Assembly (NCBI GenBank): GCA_021323495.1 | Contig: JAJQJO010000047.1 | Coordinates: 1 to 13,134, forward strand | Length of the DNA stretch: 13,134 nucleotides | Source of the DNA: Cellvibrio sp. | Lineage (GTDB): Bacteria > Pseudomonadota > Gammaproteobacteria > Pseudomonadales > Cellvibrionaceae | Direction of reading: 5' to 3' | Shown: in pieces, positions 1 through 7,360 of the stretch | Position numbering within the stretch: position 1 is the stretch's first letter | Layout of the letters: the number at the start of each line of letters is the position of its first letter | The notes under the pieces: model-generated | What the model was told of the DNA's origin: nothing | Databases searched by the model: none | The model's input: the letters and a program-made list of their open reading frames with translations, nothing else | Made by a program: the position numbers and the translations under genes

Positions 1-1
1 G

Positions 2-2554
2 TTAAAGTCACTGTCTGAGTCCGCCGTTAATCATGGCATTGAACAGCCTTCATCTATACAGACTCCATACCGCAATACCATTCCTGTTGAAAAAGAAATC
101 AAGTCTCCTGGCGATGTTGCCCTGGAGCGCAAAATTCGCTCAATTATCCGTTGGAATGCCATGGCGATGGTCATGAAAGCCAATGATAACGATGAAGGCC
201 TTGGTGGCCATATCGCTTCCTTCGCTTCATCCGCTACTTTATATGATGTAGGTTTCAACCACTTTTTCCGTGGTAACGATGGCGATACTCCCGGCGATCT
301 GATTTATTTCCAGGGACACGTATCACCCGGGATGTACGCACGCTCCTATGTTGAGGGCCGTTTGACTGAGACTCACCTGGACAATTTCCGCCGCGAGGTT
401 AATGGTGGTGGTTTGTCTTCCTATCCTCACCCCTGGTTAATGCCGGACTACTGGCAGTTCCCAACCGTATCCATGGGGCTGGGACCAATCAAATCTATAT
501 ACCAGGCCCGCTTTAACCGCTATATGGAAGCGCGCGGTTTAATTCCTGCAACGGATCGCAAGGTATGGGCCTTCCTGGGTGACGGCGAATGTGATGAGCC
601 GGAAAGCCTGGGTGCTATTTCCCTCGCCACCCGCGAGAAACTGGACAACCTGATTTTTGTGATCAACTGTAACCTGCAGCGCCTTGATGGCCCGGTGCGT
701 GGCAACAGCAAAATCGTGCAAGAGTTGGAAGGTGTATTCCGCGGCGCGGGTTGGAATGTAATTAAAGTCCTTTGGGGCCGTGGTTGGGACGAGTTGCTTG
801 CCAAAGATAAAACCGGTCTATTGCAGAAACGCATGGACGAAGTCGTCGATGGCGAGATGCAAAACTACAAAGCCAACGGCGGTGCCTACACCCGTGAACA
901 TTTCTTTGGCAAATATCCGGAGTTGCTGGAGCTGGTCAAGGATATGTCGGATGACGATATCATGGGGCTTGCACGTGGCGGCCATGATGCTCACAAGGTA
1001 TACAACGCTTATCATCAGGCCGTTAATACCAAAGGCAGGCCAACCGTTATTTTAGCCCAGACCGTTAAAGGTTATGGTATGGGTACTGGCCAAGCGGTTA
1101 ACAAAACCCACTCATTGAAAGAGCTGGATATTGACAGCTTGAAAGCGTTCCGTGACCGCTTTGAGTTGCCAATCAGCGATGAAGATTTGCCTAAACTTCC
1201 GTACTATCGTCCCGCGGAAGACAGCCCTGAAATGCAGTATATGAAAGCTCGCCGCAATATGTTGAAGGGTTATTTACCTTCCCGTAATGCGAGCTTTGAT
1301 CCACTGCTGGTTCCGGCGTTGGATGCATTCGCTGCACAACTCAAGTCAACCGGCGAGCGCGAAATCTCTACCACCATGAGTTTTGTGCGCATCCTGTCAT
1401 CACTGGTAAAAGACAAGCAAATCGGCAAGCAAATTGTACCGATTGTGCCGGATGAAGCGCGTACTTTTGGTATGGAGGGTATGTTCAAAACCGTCGGTAT
1501 TTACTCATCCGAAGGCCAGAAATACGTTCCCCACGATGCTGGCCAAATGATGTCTTACCACGAATCGGCTACTGGCCAGATCCTGGAAGAGGGGATCAAC
1601 GAAGCGGGTTCCATGGCGTCCTGGATTGCGGCGGCGACTGCATATAGCAATTACCAAAAGCCAATGATCCCTTTCTATATTTATTACTCCATGTTTGGTT
1701 TCCAGCGTATTGGCGATCTGGCATGGGCCGCTGGTGATTCGCAGGCGCGTGGCTTCCTGTTGGGTGCTACCGCTGGCCGCACCACATTGAACGGCGAAGG
1801 TTTGCAGCATCAGGATGGCCATAGCCATGTATTTGCCAATACCATTCCTAACTGCCGCTCCTATGATCCTACCTACGCTTATGAGCTGGCGGTGATCATT
1901 CAGGACGGTATCAAGCGGATGTACCATGACAATGAAAACGTGTTCTATTACGTTTCATTGATGAACGAAAACTACCAGCATCCCGATATGCCGGAAGGTT
2001 CAGAAGAAGGCATTATCAAAGGTATTTATCAACTGGAAAAAGGTACTGGCAAAGCCAAAAACCGTGTCCAATTGATGGGCGCTGGCACTATCTTGCGTGA
2101 AGTGCGTTTTGCTGCTGAAATCTTGCGCAAAGACTTCGATGTTGAAGCTGATGTGTGGAGCGTAACCAGTGTGAACGAACTGACCCGCGATGGTCAGCGC
2201 GCGACCCGTTGGAATATGCTTAACCCCACTGCCGCAGCGCGCAAGCCCTACATTACCCAGGTATTGGAAGGTGCAGAAGGTCCGTTCATTATTTCAACCG
2301 ACAATTTAAAAACCTACTCCGAGCAACTGCGTGCTTTCATTCCAGGCTCTTATACCGTGTTGGGGACTGAAGGGTTTGGTCGCAGTGATACCCGTACCCA
2401 GTTGCGCCATTTCTTTGAAGTAAACCGTTACTTCGTGGTTATTGCAGCACTCAAATCTTTGGCAGACCAAGGCAAGATTAAAGCTGATGTGGTTGCCAAG
2501 GCCATCAAGAAGTTTGGTATTGATCCGGAAAAAGCGGATCCAATGAGCGTATAA
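2..2554 (+). CDS. aceE: Pyruvate dehydrogenase E1 component, homodimeric type (5' end outside window)
   Basis: Thiamine-diphosphate-dependent decarboxylase of the pyruvate dehydrogenase complex. It decarboxylates pyruvate and reductively acetylates the lipoyl groups of E2 in the cytoplasm. The frame is open from base 2, so the ATG at 161 is internal: the codons before it already give the conserved NTIPVEKE and RSIIRWNAM stretches. About 850 residues are visible, against a usual length near 885, so roughly 35-40 N-terminal residues are missing. Seen directly are the ThDP/Mg motif, GDGE at 578-589 running to NCN at 665-673; FNHFFRG and the GHVSPG and SSYPHP blocks; the catalytic-Glu segment GQILEEGIN (Glu codon about 1589); and the TTLNGEGLQHQDGHSH loop near 1780-1830. 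The colinear match to the E. coli-type enzyme shows no frameshift. aceF follows 95 bp downstream, giving an aceEF operon. The promoter lies outside the window. The call is firm. Confidence 0.97.
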   Translation, partial: LKSLSESAVNHGIEQPSSIQTPYRNTIPVEKEIKSPGDVALERKIRSIIRWNAMAMVMKANDNDEGLGGHIASFASSATLYDVGFNHFFRGNDGDTPGDLIYFQGHVSPGMYARSYVEGRLTETHLDNFRREVNGGGLSSYPHPWLMPDYWQFPTVSMGLGPIKSIYQARFNRYMEARGLIPATDRKVWAFLGDGECDEPESLGAISLATREKLDNLIFVINCNLQRLDGPVRGNSKIVQELEGVFRGAGWNVIKVLWGRGWDELLAKDKTGLLQKRMDEVVDGEMQNYKANGGAYTREHFFGKYPELLELVKDMSDDDIMGLARGGHDAHKVYNAYHQAVNTKGRPTVILAQTVKGYGMGTGQAVNKTHSLKELDIDSLKAFRDRFELPISDEDLPKLPYYRPAEDSPEMQYMKARRNMLKGYLPSRNASFDPLLVPALDAFAAQLKSTGEREISTTMSFVRILSSLVKDKQIGKQIVPIVPDEARTFGMEGMFKTVGIYSSEGQKYVPHDAGQMMSYHESATGQILEEGINEAGSMASWIAAATAYSNYQKPMIPFYIYYSMFGFQRIGDLAWAAGDSQARGFLLGATAGRTTLNGEGLQHQDGHSHVFANTIPNCRSYDPTYAYELAVIIQDGIKRMYHDNENVFYYVSLMNENYQHPDMPEGSEEGIIKGIYQLEKGTGKAKNRVQLMGAGTILREVRFAAEILRKDFDVEADVWSVTSVNELTRDGQRATRWNMLNPTAAARKPYITQVLEGAEGPFIISTDNLKTYSEQLRAFIPGSYTVLGTEGFGRSDTRTQLRHFFEVNRYFVVIAALKSLADQGKIKADVVAKAIKKFGIDPEKADPMSV

Positions 2555-2558
2555 AACT

Positions 2559-2583
2559 GTCGCCCTCCCACAAAGAGGGCGAC
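2559..2583 (+). promoter_or_regulatory. Intercistronic hairpin between aceE and aceF
   Basis: A perfect 9-bp GC-rich inverted repeat: GTCGCCCTC at 2559-2567 and GAGGGCGAC at 2575-2583, with a 7-nt loop. It starts 4 nt after the aceE stop codon. The bases after it (GTTGTTTG) are only moderately T-rich, so it is a weak or partial terminator at best. Plausible roles are attenuation between E1 and E2, or a block to 3' exonuclease that stabilises the aceE message. The structure is seen; the role is inferred. Confidence 0.55.
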
Positions 2584-2635
2584 GTTGTTTGTATCCGTTC
2601 AAAACATTTATCAAATGTAGAAATAACTGATTAAC

Positions 2636-2640
2636 GAGGA
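2636..2640 (+). promoter_or_regulatory. Ribosome binding site deciding the GTG start of aceF
   Basis: GAGGA lies 9 nt upstream of the GTG at 2650. No in-frame ATG offers a better start before the first lipoyl domain, and the protein from this GTG begins MAIQTIKVPDIGG, the normal beginning of an E2 lipoyl domain. Confidence 0.7.
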
Positions 2641-2649
2641 ACTACTACA

Positions 2650-4254
2650 GTGGCAATTCAAACTATTAAAGTGCCTGATATTGGCGGCGCAGAAGGCGTT
2701 GAAGTAATCGAAATCTCCGTCAAGGTGGGCGATGTCATCGCCGAGGGTGATTCAATTGTCGTGCTTGAGACCGACAAGGCTTCAATGGAAATCCCGGCCG
2801 ATAAAGCAGGCAAAGTTGCCGCTATCAAAGTGAAGCTGGGAGACAAAGTTTCCCAGGACAGTTTATTACTGGAAGTTGAGGCTGAAGGCGCAGTAGCTGC
2901 CGCGGAAACTCCAGCTCCTGCCGCGGCACCTGCGCCAGCCACCGCTGCACCTGTATCCACTGCCGCAGCGCCGGCCGCCGCAACTGAAGTACAAATGGTA
3001 GTTCCGGATATAGGCGGCGCTGAAGGTGTTGAAGTAATTGAAATTTCGGTAAAAGCAGGTGATGAAGTTGCTGCGGGCGATTCATTGATCGTACTTGAAA
3101 CTGATAAAGCTTCTATGGAAATTCCGGCAGAGGCCGCCGGTAAAATTGTAAGTCTCGCAGTGAAAGTGGGCGATAAGTTATCACAGGGTTCAGTGATTGG
3201 TTTGTTAGCAACTAGCGGCGGCGCTGCCGTTGCAGCTCCTGCCTCCGCTCCTGCAAAAGTAGAAGGTGCTCCTTCTGCTACGCCAGCCCCGAAAACTGAA
3301 GCTCCACAAGCCGCCCCGGCCCCGGTTGCTGATGTTGCACAAACTGGCGATGTGTACGCTGGCCCCGCTGTACGTAAATTAGCTCGTCAACTTGGTGTTG
3401 ATATGGGCAAAGTTCCCGGTACTGGCCCACGTGGCCGGCTACTGAAAGATGACGTACGCTCTTACGTTAAGCCTATTGTTATTGCTGCGCAATCCGGTGC
3501 GCCGCTGGGCGGTGGTTCAGGTATTCCACGGGTCCCGGCGATAGATTTTGCCAAATTTGGTGAAATCGAAACTATCAAGATGAGCAAGGTGAAAAAAATC
3601 ACTGCGGATAATATGACCCGCAACTGGTTGAATGTTCCGCATGTTACCCAATGGGACGATGCGGATATTACCGATCTCGAAGCCTTCCGCAATGGTTTGA
3701 AAGCAGAAGCGGAAAAGCGCGGCAGCAAGTTGACTCCATTGCCGTTTATTATGAAAGCCTGTGCGGCGGCATTGATTGCTGAACCAAGCTTTAATGTTTC
3801 TCTGCATCACGATGGCGAAAATATCGTGCAGAAAAAATATGTACACATTGGCATCGCGGTAGATACCCCTAACGGGTTGATGGTTCCAGTTATTCGCAAC
3901 GTGGATAAAAAAGGCTTGTGGGAATTAACTGACGAAATCAACGCAATCGCTAAAAAAGCGCGCGATGGTAAATTGCTGCCAGCGGATATGCAGGGTGGTT
4001 GTTTCACCATCTCCAGTCTTGGTGCCTCCGGTGGCAATGGTTTTACGCCGATTGTAAATGCTCCCGAGGTAGCAATCCTCGGTGTTTCACGTGCGCAAAT
4101 GAAACCTGTGTGGAATGGCAAGGAATTTATCCCACGCAATATGTTGCCGCTGTCATTGTCTTATGACCATCGTGCAATCAACGGTGCCGACGCGGGCCGT
4201 TTCTTTACTCATCTGACCGCAGTCATTGCTGATGTCAGACGTCTGTTGTTGTAA
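2650..4254 (+). CDS. aceF: Dihydrolipoamide acetyltransferase, E2 of pyruvate dehydrogenase (two lipoyl domains)
   Basis: Core acyltransferase of the pyruvate dehydrogenase complex. It takes the acetyl group from E1 on a swinging lipoyl-lysine and passes it to CoA. The start is a GTG with a good Shine-Dalgarno. Domains seen over 534 residues: lipoyl 1 (about 1-77, lipoyl-lysine K43 in ETDKASMEIP); an Ala/Pro linker (about 80-112); lipoyl 2 (about 113-190, K153 in the same motif); a second Ala/Pro linker; a peripheral subunit-binding domain (about 234-275, AGPAVRKLARQLGV and GTGPRGRLLKDDV); and the catalytic domain (about 300-534) ending in the DHRAINGAD active-site motif with H507. The usual DHRxxDG Asp is Asn511 here. 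Two lipoyl domains instead of the three of E. coli is a known variation among gammaproteobacteria. No lpd (E3) gene follows. Confidence 0.97.
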   Translation: MAIQTIKVPDIGGAEGVEVIEISVKVGDVIAEGDSIVVLETDKASMEIPADKAGKVAAIKVKLGDKVSQDSLLLEVEAEGAVAAAETPAPAAAPAPATAAPVSTAAAPAAATEVQMVVPDIGGAEGVEVIEISVKAGDEVAAGDSLIVLETDKASMEIPAEAAGKIVSLAVKVGDKLSQGSVIGLLATSGGAAVAAPASAPAKVEGAPSATPAPKTEAPQAAPAPVADVAQTGDVYAGPAVRKLARQLGVDMGKVPGTGPRGRLLKDDVRSYVKPIVIAAQSGAPLGGGSGIPRVPAIDFAKFGEIETIKMSKVKKITADNMTRNWLNVPHVTQWDDADITDLEAFRNGLKAEAEKRGSKLTPLPFIMKACAAALIAEPSFNVSLHHDGENIVQKKYVHIGIAVDTPNGLMVPVIRNVDKKGLWELTDEINAIAKKARDGKLLPADMQGGCFTISSLGASGGNGFTPIVNAPEVAILGVSRAQMKPVWNGKEFIPRNMLPLSLSYDHRAINGADAGRFFTHLTAVIADVRRLLL

Positions 4255-4279
4255 TTAAACTGACGTGTTGAAAAAAAAT

Positions 4280-4312
4280 AAAGGGCCAGCGATTGCTGGC
4301 CCTTTTGTTTTT
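4280..4312 (+). terminator. Intrinsic terminator after aceF
   Basis: An 11-bp stem, AAAGGGCCAGC at 4280-4290 pairing with GCTGGCCCTTT at 4295-4305, has a GATT tetraloop and runs into a T-rich tail (TTTTGTTTTT). It begins 26 nt after the aceF stop codon and closes the aceEF transcript. An A-run lies 5' of the stem, so it could also stop transcription arriving from the other strand. Confidence 0.9.
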
Positions 4313-4407
4313 AGCTGTTTTTTCTTTAAAGTATTGCCAGTTAAATTAGATAAAAATGATAACGGCAGCTATTCGGTCTTGTGATTTCCCTGCAGAGTGA
4401 TTTAACG

Positions 4408-5421
4408 ATGGCCTATATTAAATTTTTTTTTGGCTTTACATTAACGGTGTCATGCGCGGCATTGATTGGTTGTCAAACCATTACCCAATTTGACGATCCA
4501 ACCAATACTTATACTCCTGAATCTACCTATCAAAAATTGATTGGTGAATATCCTTTTATTCACATTGCCAGTCGGGCAGTGCCTGCACCAATACAAGAAT
4601 TTAAGAACATTACCTATATACGATATGGCAAGCGGGCACTACAGCTGGATTTATATCGACCTGCATCAACGGTGAGTCAACAACTGCCCGGTATTATCCT
4701 TGTTCACGGGGGAGGCTGGCGCGCTGGTTTTCGCACCAATTTCACACCCATGGCAATTGGCCTGGCGCAGCGCGGCTACGTGGCGGCGACTATAAGCTAT
4801 AGGTTAGCGCCGGAGGCGAAATATCCCGCTGCTATCCAGGATGTAAAAGCGGCGATTCGCTGGCTGCGTAAAAACGCCAAAAAATATGGTGTTAACCCCG
4901 GGCAAATTGTTGTGGGTGGCGGTTCAGCGGGAGGGCAAATTGCCAGCCTTGCCGGTGTCACCCATGGCTTGGAAAAATTCGATCCGCCAATACAAAATCC
5001 GGATATCTCCAGCGCGGTGCAGGCGATTGTTAATATTGATGGCTTATCGGATTTTACCTCGGCGGCCGCGCGCTTCCATGAAGATGATCCCCGTAAAACC
5101 CCGTCGGCAGCGGGCGCCTGGTTTGGCGGACGTTACAGTGAAAAAAAAGAATTGTGGCATGAGGCATCACCACTTTTTTACGTGAATGAAAATACACCGC
5201 CGATTTTATTCTTAATCAGTGCACAAGAGCGATTCAGTCTGGGGCACAAAGAGATGATTGAAAAAATGAAGCCTTTTGGAATTTATTCCCAGGTTACGCA
5301 CATTCCGGCTTCGCCCCATTCTTTCTGGTTGTTTGATCCCTGGCTGCAACCCTCTGTGGATATTGTGGCGAATTTTTTAGATCGACAATTCAAAATAATG
5401 CATAGCGATAATGTCCGCTAA
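4408..5421 (+). CDS. Lipoprotein alpha/beta-hydrolase, esterase/lipase type
   Basis: A predicted serine esterase anchored to a membrane as a lipoprotein, 337 residues from the ATG at 4408. I prefer this start to the GTG at 4381 because AGAGTGA sits 7 nt upstream and it gives a compact lipoprotein signal. One Lys and a hydrophobic stretch lead to the lipobox LIGC, with C22 as the lipidated residue; Gln at +2 suggests sorting to the outer membrane. Fold motifs seen: HGGGW at 100-104 (oxyanion hole), the nucleophile elbow GGGSAGG with S173, and the C-terminal His in SPHSF (H304). At the usual acid position, after the PPILFLIS strand, the residue is E274 and not Asp. The family covers acetylesterases, feruloyl esterases and carboxylesterases of the hormone-sensitive-lipase and BD-FAE types. 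The substrate cannot be read from sequence; a role in removing acyl groups from polysaccharides is only a guess. Its 3' end overlaps the convergent gene. Confidence 0.85.
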   Translation: MAYIKFFFGFTLTVSCAALIGCQTITQFDDPTNTYTPESTYQKLIGEYPFIHIASRAVPAPIQEFKNITYIRYGKRALQLDLYRPASTVSQQLPGIILVHGGGWRAGFRTNFTPMAIGLAQRGYVAATISYRLAPEAKYPAAIQDVKAAIRWLRKNAKKYGVNPGQIVVGGGSAGGQIASLAGVTHGLEKFDPPIQNPDISSAVQAIVNIDGLSDFTSAAARFHEDDPRKTPSAAGAWFGGRYSEKKELWHEASPLFYVNENTPPILFLISAQERFSLGHKEMIEKMKPFGIYSQVTHIPASPHSFWLFDPWLQPSVDIVANFLDRQFKIMHSDNVR

Positions 5422-6019
5422 TTACATAGTCAAATAGCATGTCTTCAAGTTGTGGGCCTGAGCCAATATTATGGACAATCAAGGGGCGTAGGCCATCACT
5501 GGAAAGTTTGTCCGTCACCACCCCGATATGCGGCAAGTTGCCTGGTAGCATCCAGGTGACAAGGTCGCCTGCCTGATAATCCTGGGCTTTATTTGAAATA
5601 GTCAATTTTTTACCGTGCCGGGCGAAAAAAGTTTGCAGGTTGGGCACACGGCGATGATCGATATTGGTGTCGGTTTTGGTTTGCCCCCAGTTCTTTTTCG
5701 CGGGATAGAGTGAAAAATTTCCGCGCATATCCTCATGTACCAATTGTTGTAAATCTATTCCCAGATTTCGATATGCGCGAATAATTACATCGGTACATAC
5801 GCCGTATCGAGCAGGTATGTCACCCATCGGGTAGGCGATTTTAAAGTAGGTGCCATTGTAAGTAACTGCATCCCTGGTTTGTTCGATAGCGGCCTTGATC
5901 AAGGTGCGTGCCTTGTCCGTTTGATGGGTAGTAATATCTGCGATGCAATATTGCGCCAGTAGAAAAAGCAGTGCGCTTACAACTAAATTTTTTGATTTGG
6001 CCATCCACACACCCATCAT
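5390..6019 (-). CDS. DUF1287 family secreted protein, putative NlpC/P60-like cysteine hydrolase
   Basis: This matches the DUF1287 family. Characteristic blocks are GTYFKIAYPMGDIPARYGVC, CTDVIIRAYRNLGIDL, NIDHRRVPNL, GDLVTWMLPGNLPHIGVV and HNIGSG, with GHYRY at the C-terminus. Family knowledge places it with papain-like NlpC/P60 folds. By that analogy C75 (in GVCTDV), H164 (in PHIGVV) and H183 (in VHNIG) are the candidate catalytic residues, numbered from the chosen start. The real substrate is unknown; peptidoglycan or a peptide is plausible. The ATG at 6019 follows the vanZ-like stop codon after one base, which favours coupled translation. ATGs at 6016 and 6004 are alternatives, and the open frame extends up to 6082 but would then overlap the upstream gene. 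The N-terminus holds a signal peptide (MAKSKN, then a hydrophobic core ending near CIA), so it is exported. The last 32 bp overlap the esterase gene tail to tail. Confidence 0.85.
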   Translation of the reverse strand: MMGVWMAKSKNLVVSALLFLLAQYCIADITTHQTDKARTLIKAAIEQTRDAVTYNGTYFKIAYPMGDIPARYGVCTDVIIRAYRNLGIDLQQLVHEDMRGNFSLYPAKKNWGQTKTDTNIDHRRVPNLQTFFARHGKKLTISNKAQDYQAGDLVTWMLPGNLPHIGVVTDKLSSDGLRPLIVHNIGSGPQLEDMLFDYVISGHYRYALF

Positions 6020-6020
6020 T

Positions 6021-6425
6021 TCAAGATTTGGTATCAGTTGTTGTCTTGTGCATCCTGGTGTTCCAATAGAGCAATTTTGCAAAGGGCGAAATTGTTTTTT
6101 CCAGCAGTATCAGGATCATGAGTCCCAACAAGACACCACTGCCATTGGCAAGGATATCCATTCCGCTAAAGGTGCGTGGTGGATTGAAATGCTGGCCAAT
6201 TTCAATAGCAATTGAATAGGCAATCAACAATGCAGCGCGCTGCCAGATTGGCCAGGTTGGCCGCGCAAAACTAATTGAAAATGCGGCAACGCAGTAGCCG
6301 GCAAAATGCATAAGCAAATCATTGAAAACAGGGACGGAGTTTTCAGGGTGGGGTGTCAGGCCGAGATAGGTATAAAGCATTAACAAACAATAAAATTGCA
6401 CAACGCACAGGCAACGCCAAAGCAT
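6021..6425 (-). CDS. VanZ-like family small membrane protein
   Basis: A protein of 134 residues with about four predicted TM segments (about 5-23, 38-53, 63-77, 92-109). It shows the VanZ-like signature: LTP at 23-25 after the first TM; ND at 35-36 followed by HF at 40-41; IEIGQHF at 74-80 with R84; and GMDILANGSGVLLG at 88-101, where D90 and N94 are the usual polar residues in the membrane. VanZ itself raises teicoplanin tolerance in enterococci, but most family members, including short proteobacterial ones, have no known function. The start is supported by GGAGAG about 7 nt upstream of the ATG. The gene lies 72 bp downstream of mobA on the same strand with no visible terminator between them, and one base upstream of the DUF1287 start. 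The two small genes probably act together at the cell envelope. Confidence 0.85.
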   Translation of the reverse strand: MLWRCLCVVQFYCLLMLYTYLGLTPHPENSVPVFNDLLMHFAGYCVAAFSISFARPTWPIWQRAALLIAYSIAIEIGQHFNPPRTFSGMDILANGSGVLLGLMILILLEKTISPFAKLLYWNTRMHKTTTDTKS

Positions 6426-6497
6426 GGTCAGCTCTCCATAAAATTTTGGCGAGCATAGCAGGTTGGGTTGGTGGGAGCGATCGGGTTATAAGTGAAG

Positions 6498-7121
6498 TTA
6501 TTTGACCAGGGCAGCCAGTGGCTCGGCAGTGTAAAGATCTTGCGGTGCATTAATATTAAAAAAGGGATCGTAGCCTTCTACCGCAAATTCTACCTCAACC
6601 ATCTTTTGTTGTTTGATCCAATCTTGCAAGCGGGGCATTTCGCCGGTTTGCAATTGTTGTTCAATCTTGCCAAACAAGGATGCATGCCAGAGCGCAAACA
6701 CAGGGTGAACGCGATTGTTAGAGGTAGCGATCGCAAGTTGTGCATGGTGCGCAGTAGCAGCAGCAAATAAGCGCGCAACTATATCGGTAGGGAAAAAAGG
6801 CGTATCCGAGGCAAAACTGGCTAACCACTCGGCATTCGGGTTATCGGCATGCATCCAGCGCAAACCGGCATGGATTCCTGCCAATGGGCCCCGGTTATCC
6901 GGGTAAACATCGGGCACAACGGGCAAGCGAGTACGTGCAAAGCGCAGGCTATTGCCATTGGCGTTTAGTAACAACGAACTAACCTGGGGTTGTGCGCGTT
7001 CAATTGTCCGTTGCAACAGCGTCTTTCCTGCAAGCGGCAGCAGACACTTATCGCCACCGCCCATACGACGGGCCAAACCTCCGGCCAGGATAACGCCGAC
7101 AACGGATTCAATAGTACTCAT
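6498..7121 (-). CDS. mobA: Molybdenum cofactor guanylyltransferase
   Basis: Transfers GMP from GTP to the molybdopterin cofactor to make the guanine dinucleotide (bis-MGD) form used by DMSO-reductase-family enzymes. Cytoplasmic, 207 residues, close to the usual 190-200. Seen: the nucleotide-binding loop LAGGLARRMGGGDK at 12-25, PDNRGPLAGI at 74-83, the metal-binding SDTPFFP with D106, RVHPVFALW at 137-145, and FFNINAPQDL at 187-196. All are in the order expected for MobA. The ATG at 7121 lies 7 residues before the first core strand and is the natural start, though no strong Shine-Dalgarno is visible. It is the first gene of a probable mobA, vanZ-like, DUF1287 transcription unit and is divergent from the catalase. 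mobB and the molybdoenzymes are not in the window. Confidence 0.93.
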   Translation of the reverse strand: MSTIESVVGVILAGGLARRMGGGDKCLLPLAGKTLLQRTIERAQPQVSSLLLNANGNSLRFARTRLPVVPDVYPDNRGPLAGIHAGLRWMHADNPNAEWLASFASDTPFFPTDIVARLFAAATAHHAQLAIATSNNRVHPVFALWHASLFGKIEQQLQTGEMPRLQDWIKQQKMVEVEFAVEGYDPFFNINAPQDLYTAEPLAALVK

Positions 7122-7186
7122 AAGATTTTTTGCTGCGTCAGGATCGTGGTCTAGGATTAATGAGCCGCCTATTTGATTCTATGGCT

Positions 7187-7216
7187 TTGGCACACTAATC
7201 ATTATCTTTTCATATT
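7187..7216 (+). promoter_or_regulatory. Possible sigma-70 promoter for the catalase
   Basis: TTGGCA at 7187-7192 (5 of 6 to the -35 consensus), an 18-nt spacer, and CATATT at 7211-7216 (4 of 6 to the -10 consensus). This would give a leader of about 185 nt before the catalase start. It is the best match in the divergent region by eye, but one such match is expected often by chance in an AT-rich intergenic region. Confidence 0.3.
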
Positions 7217-7278
7217 CTCTAGTTTAGCTGCTGATGGGATTCATAACCATGATTTTTATGGTCGGCGCCTCAACAACC

Positions 7279-7294
7279 AACGTTAAGTAACGTT
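7279..7294. promoter_or_regulatory. Perfect inverted repeat upstream of catalase, candidate operator
   Basis: AACGTTA at 7279-7285 and TAACGTT at 7288-7294 are exact reverse complements separated by AG. Seven-base arms with a 2-nt centre resemble the binding site of a dimeric helix-turn-helix regulator. It lies about 115 bp before the catalase start and about 160 bp from the mobA start, inside the divergent region (7122-7409), which otherwise shows no gene. The regulator is unknown and the site does not resemble the OxyR consensus. Confidence 0.35.
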
Positions 7295-7360
7295 ACCGCG
7301 ACAAAAACTATTGGTCCCATATCGACAATTTATTTTTTCTATTTAAGAGGGACGCCTAGG

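Noticed and set aside
1505..1927. Antisense open frame of 140 codons inside aceE
   Set aside because: A shadow of a highly conserved gene; the composition follows the reverse complement of aceE codons.
4334..4362. TTGCCA followed by an AT-rich stretch as a promoter for the esterase
   Set aside because: The -35-like element is reasonable, but no -10 element with more than a few matches lies at 16-18 nt, so I could not support it.
4381..4407. GTG at 4381 as the start of the esterase
   Set aside because: No Shine-Dalgarno precedes it, and it would put nine extra residues, including an Asp, before the lipoprotein signal. The ATG at 4408 fits better.
6020..6082. Upstream extension of the DUF1287 frame to 6082
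   Set aside because: It would overlap the vanZ-like gene by about 60 bp and place a polar, signal-less stretch before a clear signal peptide.
7173..7222. OxyR-type site (spaced ATAG/CTAT elements) upstream of catalase
   Set aside because: Only an isolated CTAT-like element is present; the four-part spacing is not met.
7245..7262. ACCAT...ATGGT short inverted repeat in the divergent region
   Set aside because: Five-base arms with a 7-nt loop are too short to separate from chance.
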